Shown: in pieces, positions 43,701 through 49,832 of the stretch
How positions within the stretch are numbered: position 1 is the first letter of the stretch
Layout of the letters: the number at the start of each line of letters is the position of its first letter
From: JABWBR01 sp036741235
GTDB lineage: Bacteria; Bacteroidota; Bacteroidia; Chitinophagales; Saprospiraceae
Reading direction: 5' to 3'
DNA: 64,000 bases
Assembly: GCA_036741235.1 (NCBI GenBank)
Contig: DAINSQ010000006.1
Location: 1 to 64,000, forward strand
The notes under the pieces: model-generated
Told to the model about the DNA's origin: nothing
Database searches by the model: none
Seen by the model: only the letters and a program-made list of their open reading frames with translations
Position numbers and translations under genes: made by a program

Positions 43701-44222
43701 GAGGTCACCCTCGGCGACGACTTTGACCTGCAACTTGGCGACACGGCGACCATTGAAGCTCTGGCCACCAGCGTCAACCTCGCCTACAAATGGACGCCTG
43801 AAGCAACCGCAGGCACGCCGGCAATCAACGTAAGTCCTATTATTTCAACCCTATATACCGTTGAAGTTTTTGATTCTATTACCCTTTGCCGGGCTTCCGA
43901 CGCAGTTTTTGTTACTGTTATAAAAGATCGCCCCGTTTTCATTCCCAATGCTTTCAGCCCCAACGACGACGGGCGAAATGACCTTTTTGTTATCTTTGGC
44001 GGCACAGGCATTGCTGAAGTAAAAAGCTTTCGTATTTTCAGCCGGTCAGGAGCTATGATTTTCGAACGCACAAACTTCCAACCCAACGACCCCAACTACG
44101 GCTGGGGGGGCGATTGGCGCGGACAACCCGCCAATACAGGCGTTTATGTCTATCTCGTTGAAATTACCTTCGTTGACGGCCAAACGGAAGTGTTTAAAGG
44201 CGATGTGACGCTGTTGAGGTAG
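40764..44222 (+). CDS. T9SS type B surface protein with SprB repeats
   Basis: A 1152-residue secreted protein. Signal peptide MRLSGLFCLLLIGALQLNG. Residues about 150-450 contain two similar domains with VWFTFTTGPD/VWFRFVAPSSG and YYVLVDGG/YWILVDGD, like pre-peptidase C-terminal beta-sandwiches. Residues about 590-1000 hold SprB repeats (SCFGVCDGAVDAVLNGGTG, LQWSNGATTNSLSQL, ILTVTDANNCTV). The last 90 residues are a type B sorting domain (IPNAFSPNDDGRNDLF, FRIFSRSGAMIFER, NTGVYVYLVEI). SprB in Flavobacterium is a mobile gliding adhesin; a similar surface role is likely. The start at 40764 opens the signal peptide. Confidence 0.92.
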   Translation: MRLSGLFCLLLIGALQLNGQVEVRVTVLNGSSTTNCIDILSAPDPLWQVNIDNEGWETYPMEGFCFNDFPNLQYQQNYNCPADVPAQIEVCFKAFENDALFPILCQIDESCSETICQMFAIPALGGSATYTLELPDGLSSDGEVTFLIENTSSTLVDNDLPCTAYDFGLLSYSAHLGDATLGGFSNACATNNNEPNPFNNGFFINDAGVWFTFTTGPDPSGEIYVRILSDPLNTGDDFDAEILIYTSSDGTCNGSLSNLINLTDNLGLDGLFRIYCPSPNTTYYVLVDGGYDTPTTARGAFGIEVVDIGVREGADLRCNATDLGVVPDGGSVQTDSLQSNFCATATGDPFVGAFVSQHSVWFRFVAPSSGHVVIEALSDRLVDSIGLQLALYRSTNNLCTGFFSNTGTSYTFQDLDETFEVSCLYAGTPYWILVDGDGANPRGSFTISVTDAGDITPVTTIDTVLCFGQSLTVGTSIYTQSGNYADTLQVFAGCDSIVISNVTVLTPVQATATQTFPAIGLGDPSGMATVSASGGAGNYTYLWCSGETGPVANQLPGGQNCCVTVTDANGCEAITCFDVDYVMDVIPLFENDTLLCFGDQNGQIIFSVLEGLAPYNYSWQNAANTLSGTGVINAEGQQVIIPDLPAGTYTFTVADAYSDSTFVAVVVEPAQLTAQAINLEPASCFGVCDGAVDAVLNGGTGAYQLQWSNGATTNSLSQLCASTYILTVTDANNCTVTLPVTITEPAEFIATAQLTQAVSCFEGADGIVNVTTNGVPVQYQWSNGAMSATVSNLPAGFYDVTVTNSDGCQDFAGVQVTQPAEPLSVSIDVNTVISCAGDANGALVALPDGPYVSLVYNWNTGDNTAVAAGLPTGQYAVTITNEKNCEADTSFFLDEPTAVNAELSAQDITCTSGPNGGAIQINSVSGGTPPYQFSINDRQTFTSTPAFLNLFEGAYNVIVRDAAGCEQAYSQVVNGPPVLEVTLGDDFDLQLGDTATIEALATSVNLAYKWTPEATAGTPAINVSPIISTLYTVEVFDSITLCRASDAVFVTVIKDRPVFIPNAFSPNDDGRNDLFVIFGGTGIAEVKSFRIFSRSGAMIFERTNFQPNDPNYGWGGDWRGQPANTGVYVYLVEITFVDGQTEVFKGDVTLLR

Positions 44223-44309
44223 TTGTCAGTTCGCAGTTATCGGTTGTCGGTTTTATGTTATGACAATTCGGTAACCGATAACTGACAACCGATAACTGAC
44301 AACCGACAA
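44222..44309. repeat. Word-repeat hairpin (GTTATCGGTTGTC type)
   Basis: Left arm TTGTCAGTTCGCAGTTATCG followed by GTTGTCGG (44223-44250); right arm with three copies of the complementary AACCGATAACTGAC words (44272-44308). It sits between the cargo gene stop codon and the DUF3667 start. Confidence 0.85.
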
Positions 44310-44321
44310 AGAGAACAAACC

Positions 44322-45071
44322 ATGGAATGTAAAACCTGCCAAACATCTTTAGAGGGCGCCTACTGTCATAACTGTGGGCAAAAATCAATTCAGGACCGAA
44401 TGACGGTCAAGTCATTGATTGCCCATTTGTTTCATATTGTAACCAATATAGAGCAGGGATTCACCTACACTATCATATCCCTGTTTCGCCGACCGGGAAC
44501 AGTCATCGCCGATTATGTCAACGGCGCTACCCGGCGTTATTACCACCCCTTGCGGTACCTGCTTTTGATGTCGGGTTTTGCCGTATTGATGTCTTCTACC
44601 CTCGATTTTGAAAAAATATTGATGCAATCTAGTCAGATCACCGGAGTTGAACTAACCCCGGAAGCCCTGGCTTTACAAAAGAAGACATACGAAATTGTAG
44701 TCAAATATATGTCGGTGGTGTATGTGGCCTTAATTCCTCTGATGAGCCTGGGTTCATTCCTTATATTCAGGCGCCGGGGTTTTAACTATGCAGAACACAT
44801 GGTGGGCAATGCATACCTTTATGGCCAATTATCGCTTATATCGTTAATTACCAGCAACTTATACCGAATACCTAACTGGATTACGGTTATGGGCGTCATC
44901 AATTTCATGGTCACCTTATTGCTCAGCACCTGGTTTTACAAAACCTGGTTCCAGTTGCGCTGGCCGCGCGCTATTTTTCTTACCATTATTGCCATTATGA
45001 TCAGCTATATATTCATCGGCCTGGCTTCAGGCGTAATTTCCATTGTTTGGGCATTGAAAGACATTCAATAA
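44322..45071 (+). CDS. DUF3667 family zinc-ribbon membrane protein
   Basis: A 249-residue protein. An N-terminal zinc ribbon has Cys3, Cys6, Cys15 and Cys18, followed by the DUF3667 hallmark FLFRRPG-like segment (SLFRRPGTVIADYVNGATRRYYHPLRYLL) and about five transmembrane helices from residue 80. The family is common in Bacteroidota and uncharacterised. It begins 13 bp after a word-repeat hairpin. Confidence 0.88.
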   Translation: MECKTCQTSLEGAYCHNCGQKSIQDRMTVKSLIAHLFHIVTNIEQGFTYTIISLFRRPGTVIADYVNGATRRYYHPLRYLLLMSGFAVLMSSTLDFEKILMQSSQITGVELTPEALALQKKTYEIVVKYMSVVYVALIPLMSLGSFLIFRRRGFNYAEHMVGNAYLYGQLSLISLITSNLYRIPNWITVMGVINFMVTLLLSTWFYKTWFQLRWPRAIFLTIIAIMISYIFIGLASGVISIVWALKDIQ

Positions 45072-45078
45072 GATTGCC

Positions 45079-45168
45079 CATAAACCTCCCGACTTCCCTT
45101 CGGTCAGTACGGGACTCCCCCGACATTTAGTCGGGACTCACTTCGTTCGCTTTCAGTCGCATAAACCT
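45079..45168. repeat. 72-bp palindrome-rich element flanked by 9-bp direct repeats
   Basis: CATAAACCT at 45079-45087 and again at 45160-45168 bracket 72 bp that contain CCCGAC/GTCGGG palindrome (45119-45135, loop ATTTA) and two copies of CGGGACTC-like sequence. The arrangement is what a small insertion with a target-site duplication would leave. The right repeat continues into a CCTATAAACTTATAA word. Confidence 0.55.
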
Positions 45169-45219
45169 ATAAACTTATAATCCCAATACCTATCTTACAG
45201 CTCAAAATCCGGAATATAG

Positions 45220-46941
45220 ATGCACCTACTCGACTGGATAATAATGCTGGGCTCGCTATTTGGTATTGTGGCATACGGCATATGGAAAACCCGGCATGTG
45301 GTAAGCGTACAGAGCTATTTACAAGGAGACCGGGACATGAAATGGTGGACGGTAGGTTTGTCTATCATGGCCACCCAGGCCAGCGCCATCACCTTTTTGT
45401 CTACTCCCGGGCAGGCATACGACGACGGCATGCGTTTCGTCCAGTTTTATTTCGGCATGCCCTTTGCCATGGTCATTCTTTGCATTTTTGTGTTGCCCAT
45501 TTACTTCAGACTCAACGTATATACTGCCTACGAATACCTCGAAAGCCGTTTCGACCTGCGTATGCGCACGCTCACCGCTATTCTGTTTCTGATTCAACGG
45601 GGGCTGGCCGCGGGTATCACCATCTACGCTCCTTCCATCGTATTGTCGGCTATACTGGGTTGGTCGCTCGACGCCACCATATTATTTATGGGCGGACTGG
45701 TTATTCTTTATACGGCTTTTGGCGGCACCAAAGCGGTAAGCGTTACGCAAATGCAACAAATGACCATCATCCTGATCGGCATGTTTCTGGCCGGTTTCCT
45801 GCTGGTATGGCAACTGCCCGGCGATGTGTCATTTCAGGATGCGCTGAATGTAGCGGGACGGTTGGACAAGCTCAACGTACTCGATTTCTCCTTTGATCCA
45901 TCCAACCGCTACAACTTCTGGTCGGGCACACTGGGCGCTATTTTCCTCTTCCTATCCTATTTCGGCGCCGATCAATCGCAGGTGTCGCGTTATCTCACGG
46001 GCAAATCACTCACAGAGAGCCGCATAGGCTTGCTTTTCAACGGTTTACTCAAGGTGCCCATGCAGTTTTTAATCCTGTTTACCGGTATACTCGTTTTTGT
46101 ATTTTTCCAATTCACCCAACCCCCGTTGCATTTTAACCAATCCAACGTGGCGCAATTGCAAAAAAATCCGGCGCTTGAACAGCAGTACAAGGCATTGGAA
46201 GCCCAACACGGGGAGTTATTTCAACAAAAACAACAGGAAGTACGGCAACTCATCAGCGCCATCCGCAATGAAGACGAGGCACAGGTTCAGGAACAAAAAA
46301 GCAAAGTAAAATCGCTGTTGGAAAAGGACGCGCAACTGCGCGAATCGGCTGACAAGCTGATCATTGCAGACAATCCGCAGGCGCAGGTAAAAGACACCGA
46401 TTATGTATTCATTAATTATGTAACCCGTTATTTGCCCATTGGAATTGTCGGTTTATTACTCGCCGTCATCTTCAGCGCCGCCATGTCGTCAACCTCTTCT
46501 GAACTCAACGCATTGGCTACAACAACCGTAATTGATATTTATAAACGTTCATTAATTAAAAATCGATCTGACCGGCATTATCTATTTGCGTCCAAGGCGT
46601 TTACCATCGGCTGGGGTATACTGGCCCTGTTTTTTGCCCTTACCGCCCGCCTTTTTGAAAATCTCATCCAGGCCGTCAATATCATCGGCTCGGTATTTTA
46701 CGGCGTCATCCTGGGAATTTTCCTGACGGCCTTTTTCCTGAAAATGGTGCGCGGCAAAGCAGTGTTTTATGCCGCCATTATCTCCGAAGCGGTGATCATT
46801 ACGGTATATTTCCTCGATAAATACGATATTTTTAAACTGGCTTTCCTCTGGTTCAACCTGCTGGGATGCGGTTTGGTGATGACGCTGGCACTGCTGTTTC
46901 AAACAATCGGCAATCATCGGCAGGTGGCAAGCAGTGAGTAA
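45220..46941 (+). CDS. Sodium:solute symporter (SSS family)
   Basis: A 573-residue inner-membrane symporter with roughly thirteen transmembrane helices. Family features include LSIMATQASAITFLSTPGQAY (sodium-binding first core helix), FGGTKAVSVTQMQQ, and SYFGADQSQVSRYLTGKS. Between residues about 305 and 395 a charged, glutamine- and glutamate-rich insert looks like a coiled coil before the next helix (YLPIGIVGLLLAVIFSAAMSS). The substrate is not clear; sugars, acids or sialic acid are common for this family in Bacteroidota. Confidence 0.93.
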   Translation: MHLLDWIIMLGSLFGIVAYGIWKTRHVVSVQSYLQGDRDMKWWTVGLSIMATQASAITFLSTPGQAYDDGMRFVQFYFGMPFAMVILCIFVLPIYFRLNVYTAYEYLESRFDLRMRTLTAILFLIQRGLAAGITIYAPSIVLSAILGWSLDATILFMGGLVILYTAFGGTKAVSVTQMQQMTIILIGMFLAGFLLVWQLPGDVSFQDALNVAGRLDKLNVLDFSFDPSNRYNFWSGTLGAIFLFLSYFGADQSQVSRYLTGKSLTESRIGLLFNGLLKVPMQFLILFTGILVFVFFQFTQPPLHFNQSNVAQLQKNPALEQQYKALEAQHGELFQQKQQEVRQLISAIRNEDEAQVQEQKSKVKSLLEKDAQLRESADKLIIADNPQAQVKDTDYVFINYVTRYLPIGIVGLLLAVIFSAAMSSTSSELNALATTTVIDIYKRSLIKNRSDRHYLFASKAFTIGWGILALFFALTARLFENLIQAVNIIGSVFYGVILGIFLTAFFLKMVRGKAVFYAAIISEAVIITVYFLDKYDIFKLAFLWFNLLGCGLVMTLALLFQTIGNHRQVASSE

Positions 46942-46947
46942 TACAGT

Positions 46948-46977
46948 AAAAAAAAGTCGTGCCACAGGACACGACTT
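46948..46977 (-). terminator. Rho-independent terminator for a minus-strand transcript
   Basis: Stem AAGTCGTG/CACGACTT with an 8-nt loop and an eight-base A run on the left, so the T run is on the minus strand. It mirrors the terminator at 5658-5690 in stem, loop length and flanking sequence. No leftward protein gene precedes it. Confidence 0.55.
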
Positions 46978-46994
46978 CACAGAATTGAACTAGT

Positions 46995-47132
46995 ATGAAA
47001 AAACGCTATGTGGAGATCACACATGATATTCAACTCAAAAATGCCTTAATTGTTACTCGAATTAATCCAAAATCCGACGAACTAGCGACTTTTTCGGGCG
47101 AACGGCTCTCTGTTATTCGTTGCGGGTTGTGA
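46995..47132 (+). CDS. Possible small protein (45 residues)
   Basis: An ATG-started frame encoding 45 residues that begins MKKRYVEITHDIQLKN and ends RLSVIRCGL. It lies in the 360-bp space before tRNA-Val, starting 17 bp after the hairpin at 46948-46977. No family recognised and no ribosome-binding evidence; the frame may be chance. It is too short to judge coding bias. Confidence 0.25.
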   Translation: MKKRYVEITHDIQLKNALIVTRINPKSDELATFSGERLSVIRCGL

Positions 47133-47138
47133 ATTGTG

Positions 47139-47220
47139 GGTTTGTTTATAGGTTTACTCTTATTCATAAACCTATAAACTATTTAACTTCCAACCTACAA
47201 CCTGGAACGGACAACCGACA
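47139..47220. repeat. Word-repeat region (ATAAACCTATAAACT type) with heptanucleotide remnant
   Basis: TATAGGTTTA at 47147-47156 faces ATAAACCTATAAAC at 47166-47179, and a single pair of the heptanucleotide words (CCAACCTACAACCTGG) follows at 47190-47205. The sequence then reaches the tRNA promoter. Confidence 0.6.
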
Positions 47221-47239
47221 ACATTTTTTCCCGCCGGGA

Positions 47240-47272
47240 GTTGCAGAAATGCGCGGCATTTCCTTATCTTTG
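47240..47272 (+). promoter_or_regulatory. Bacteroidota promoter of the tRNA unit
   Basis: GTTG at 47240-47243 and TATCTTTG at 47265-47272, about 20-21 nt apart. Transcription would start near 47279, 23 nt before tRNA-Val. Confidence 0.6.
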
Positions 47273-47301
47273 CACTCGCTTCAAAAAGATGGGGCGTCGA
47301 A

Positions 47302-47376
47302 GGGTGATTAGCTCAGTTGGTTTAGAGCGCTGCTTTGACAGAGCAGAGGTCAGCAGTTCGAGCCTGCTATCACCCA
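47302..47376 (+). tRNA. tRNA-Val (GAC)
   Basis: Acceptor stem GGGTGAT/ATCACCC, D arm GCTC...GAGC, anticodon stem CTGCT/AGCAG with loop TTGACAG (anticodon GAC), T arm AGCAG/CTGCT with loop TTCGAGC, discriminator A. CCA is not encoded. All cloverleaf stems pair fully. Confidence 0.97.
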
Positions 47377-47387
47377 CGAGATGGGCT

Positions 47388-47819
47388 GTGGGTATGAGTG
47401 TGTGGTGTGAAAGTGTGATTTTAAACACGATGTCATGTTTGATTTTGAGAAGTTGGATGTATATCAGGAGATCAGAATGATCAACGGAAAATTGCTAAAA
47501 TGGTTATTTGCCCAAAAAAGCGCTGATCCCTACCTGGTAGACCAATTCAAACGCGCAAGCATCGGTTCGCTGCTCAACCTGGCAGAAGGTACCGGCAGAA
47601 TGAGCAGCGCCGACAAAAAGCGCTTTTACATCTCGGCCCGGGCATCTGTTTTTGAATGCACGGCCATCCTCCAAACCCTGTTAGACCTCCAAATGGTAGA
47701 AGAAAGCTTTTATCAGGAATTATACGAAGGCTATGAAAAGATTTCGCGGATGCTATTGGGTATGATCCGCTCACTTGAGTAATATAACACACTTTCACAC
47801 CCTCACACTCTCACACCCA
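47388..47819. mobile_element. Inverted-repeat cassette carrying the four-helix-bundle gene (IVS-like)
   Basis: The sequence from about 47388 to 47420 and the reverse complement of 47786-47819 match imperfectly over about 32 nt, with an exact 13-nt core GTGTGAAAGTGTG (47405-47417 and, inverted, 47788-47800). The arms start 11 bp after tRNA-Val and end 11 bp before tRNA-Pro and enclose only the gene at 47435. In RNA they would pair into a long stem with the gene in the loop, the same architecture as intervening sequences in 23S rRNA. No transposase or target duplication was found. Confidence 0.55.
47435..47782 (+). CDS. Four-helix-bundle protein, 23S rRNA intervening-sequence protein family
   Basis: A 115-residue helical protein of the IVS-encoded S23/four-helix-bundle family: FEKLDVYQEIRMINGKLLKW, FKRASIGSLLNLAEGTGR, KKRFYISARASVFECTAIL, LYEGYEKISRMLLGMIRSL. 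In some bacteria such genes sit inside 23S rRNA; the related Avd protein works in diversity-generating retroelements. The biochemical role of free-standing copies is unknown. Here the gene lies between two co-oriented tRNA genes and is enclosed by the inverted repeat described for 47388-47819. Confidence 0.92.
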   Translation: MFDFEKLDVYQEIRMINGKLLKWLFAQKSADPYLVDQFKRASIGSLLNLAEGTGRMSSADKKRFYISARASVFECTAILQTLLDLQMVEESFYQELYEGYEKISRMLLGMIRSLE

Positions 47820-47830
47820 AACCCAATCTT

Positions 47831-47904
47831 CGGGGTGTAGCGCAGCCTGGTAGCGCACACGTCTGGGGGGCGTGTGGTCGCAGGTTCAAATCCTGTCACC
47901 CCGA
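47831..47904 (+). tRNA. tRNA-Pro (GGG)
   Basis: Acceptor stem CGGGGTG/CACCCCG, D arm GCGC...GCGC, anticodon stem CACGT/GCGTG with loop CTGGGGG (anticodon GGG), T arm with loop TTCAAAT, discriminator A, no encoded CCA. Same strand as tRNA-Val and probably on the same transcript. Confidence 0.96.
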
Positions 47905-47910
47905 CACACA

Positions 47911-47946
47911 AAGGTCGCTTCGCATTGCGGAGCGGCCTTTTTTTTT
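47911..47946 (+). terminator. Rho-independent terminator after tRNA-Pro
   Basis: Stem AAGGTCGCT/AGCGGCCTT (one mismatch or G-T pair) with loop TCGCATTGCGG, followed by a T run of about ten. A second copy of the stem lies at 48032-48062, just before the assembly gap. Confidence 0.85.
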
Positions 47947-47961
47947 ATCCGCAACGCCTGC

Positions 47962-48027
47962 GGGGCGTGTGGGCGCAGAGCCTGTCCCGATTGCCCCGCA
48001 ATCGGGATTCAAATCCTGTCACCCCGA
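47962..48027 (+). pseudogene. tRNA-Pro 3'-half remnant split by a 29-bp palindromic insert
   Basis: 47962-47978 repeats the anticodon-arm to variable-loop part of tRNA-Pro, and 48008-48027 repeats its T-arm and acceptor 3' side. Between them, 47979-48007 is an insert with a perfect 9-bp stem CCCGATTGC/GCAATCGGG. The 5' half of the tRNA is absent. The copy is followed by the duplicated terminator stem. Confidence 0.75.
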
Positions 48028-48062
48028 CACACAAAGGTCGCTTCGCATTGCGGAGCGGCCTT

Positions 48063-48162
48063 NNNNNNNNNNNNNNNNNNNNNNNNNNNNNNNNNNNNNN
48101 NNNNNNNNNNNNNNNNNNNNNNNNNNNNNNNNNNNNNNNNNNNNNNNNNNNNNNNNNNNNNN
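48063..48162. other. Assembly gap of 100 N
   Basis: Exactly 100 N, inside a duplicated terminator: sequence resumes after the gap with the T run and TATCC that follow the first terminator copy. More copies of the tRNA-Pro/terminator unit may be hidden here. Confidence 0.95.
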
Positions 48163-48239
48163 TTTTTTTATCCACCACGCCTGGACAGCGACTCGCAACC
48201 GAACAAATCTTTACGTAAATAAACCTTTAACTCGCACCA

Positions 48240-49712
48240 CTACCACACTATCGTCGCCACCCCTCGCGGCGGTACCGAATAATCGAATTTTCTGTTGCCC
48301 TGCACGGCGGTGAAAGTCTTGTAAGTAGTGCCGTAATTGCATACTACCATAGCTTTTGAACCGTCGGTATTCTGGAATGCTACGGCTTCTACATCGCTCA
48401 GCGTGGGCGGTACTATGGCCGATATACGCACAGCGCCCGGCCTGACAAATTTGGAGAAGTGGGCGATGGAGTAATATTCTTCGTTGTAGGTGACTTGACT
48501 GCTCACTGTATTCACGGTAATCACGCCCCGGCAATTGCCGCAACCGCCATTCTGGGGGCCGTAACCCTGGTCGAGGGCGAGATTCCATAGCAAGGCCGTT
48601 TTTGACCAATTCAGGGCCGTGCCAATGAAGATGTTTTTCATGTTCCACATCAGGTTGTCGCCGAAGTTGGTAGCCCAGGCGCCACCGGAGATTTCAGTGA
48701 AGTATAGCCCTTTGTCGGGATGCGCATTGTGCACTACGCTCATGGCCGATACCTGCCCGCCGTAGGCGTGAAAGGCCGAACCGGCGATATATTGACGAGC
48801 CTCAGGATCGTTTAATATGGAGATCGCATAGTCGGTATTGTCCCAGTTATGGTCGTATACGATGATTTTAGTATTGAGCCCGGCAGCGGCAAATCGCGGG
48901 CCGAGGTGATTTTTGATAAACTGCAATTGCTCGCCGCTCTGCATTTCCATGCAGGGATAGTTGGCCGTAAAATACAGCGGTTCGTTTTGCGGCGTGACGG
49001 CGTCAATGGTGATACCCTCCTGCTGCATCTGTTCGATGTATTTCACAAAATATTGGGCGTAGACATCGTAGCAGTTGGGATTTAGTTTGCCGCCTTTCAT
49101 GTTTTGGTTGGTTTTCATCCAGGCCGGGGGGCTCCAGGGCGTGCCCATGAGCCTGATGTCGGGAGCGATGGCGATGATGTCTTTGAGAACGGGGATGACG
49201 TCCTGGCGGTCCTGGCTGAGTGAAAATTGCTGCAGGCTGAAGTCAGTCTGCCCGGCGGGCATGTCGTCGTAGGTGAAGTCGGACAGCGAGAAGTCGGAGG
49301 CGCCCATGGTGAGGCGCAGATAAGAAATGCCGATGCCTTTATTCGGGTCGAACAGCGCTTCGAGGGTTTTCTGGCGGGTGACGGGGTCCATTTCCTGGTG
49401 GATGAGCCAGGCCGAGGAGCCGGTCAGCGCCGCGCCATAGCCTTCTACGATCTGGAAAGTTGTGGCCGTATCCACCTCGATTATCGACCAGTTGGAGGCC
49501 GACAGCGGTTTGATGGACAGGTCGGCTTCGCGGTTGAATAGTTTGACTTTATCGCCGCGGGTGAGCCATACCTGGGCTTTGCCAATGGCGGTGGTGTCGG
49601 GGATGTCGACGTCGTCGTCGTTGTCTTTTTTGCACGAAGAGGCACTGCTCAATACAAATGCGAGTACTAGCAACAAGATGACCCGATAGTTGAGGAATGA
49701 TGATATTTTCAT
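48240..49712 (-). CDS. GH30 family glycoside hydrolase lipoprotein
   Basis: A 490-residue exported glycosidase. Lipobox LSSASSC (Cys27) after a hydrophobic signal. The TIM-barrel core has GYGAALTGSSAWLI, YLRLTMGASDFS, MGTPWSPPAWMK, the acid/base Glu244 in TPQNEPLYF and the nucleophile Glu340 in YFTEISGG; the C-terminal beta-domain ends near the stop. Sequence fits the glucosylceramidase/endo-beta-1,6-glucanase branches of GH30. It closes a SusC/SusD locus, so it probably cleaves the glycan that the locus imports. Subfamily and substrate cannot be fixed by eye. Confidence 0.92.
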   Translation of the reverse strand: MKISSFLNYRVILLLVLAFVLSSASSCKKDNDDDVDIPDTTAIGKAQVWLTRGDKVKLFNREADLSIKPLSASNWSIIEVDTATTFQIVEGYGAALTGSSAWLIHQEMDPVTRQKTLEALFDPNKGIGISYLRLTMGASDFSLSDFTYDDMPAGQTDFSLQQFSLSQDRQDVIPVLKDIIAIAPDIRLMGTPWSPPAWMKTNQNMKGGKLNPNCYDVYAQYFVKYIEQMQQEGITIDAVTPQNEPLYFTANYPCMEMQSGEQLQFIKNHLGPRFAAAGLNTKIIVYDHNWDNTDYAISILNDPEARQYIAGSAFHAYGGQVSAMSVVHNAHPDKGLYFTEISGGAWATNFGDNLMWNMKNIFIGTALNWSKTALLWNLALDQGYGPQNGGCGNCRGVITVNTVSSQVTYNEEYYSIAHFSKFVRPGAVRISAIVPPTLSDVEAVAFQNTDGSKAMVVCNYGTTYKTFTAVQGNRKFDYSVPPRGVATIVW

Positions 49713-49721
49713 GTTATTTTT

Positions 49722-49814
49722 TTAACCACAGATTTAAACGGAGTAAAACGGAGTTCCTCAGAGTGACATAAAAAACTCTGTGTCACTCCGTTTTACTCCG
49801 TTTAACTGTGGTAA
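49722..49814. repeat. Word-repeat hairpin (ACGGAGTAAA type)
   Basis: TAACCACAG, AACGGAGTAAAACGGAG and CAGAGTGACA in the left arm are answered in mirror order by TGTCACTC, CTCCGTTTTACTCCGTTT and AACTGTGGTA. The two arms pair almost completely over 40 nt. It lies between susD and the GH30 gene and may weaken read-through. Confidence 0.9.
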
Positions 49815-49832
49815 AATAATCAAAGTTCAAAT

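Noticed and set aside
47388..47819. Diversity-generating retroelement because of the Avd-like four-helix protein
   Set aside because: No reverse transcriptase, template repeat or variable repeat is visible nearby.
47872..48313. Open frames running through the N gap near the tRNAs
   Set aside because: They include unknown bases, the tRNA and its terminator, and have no protein features.
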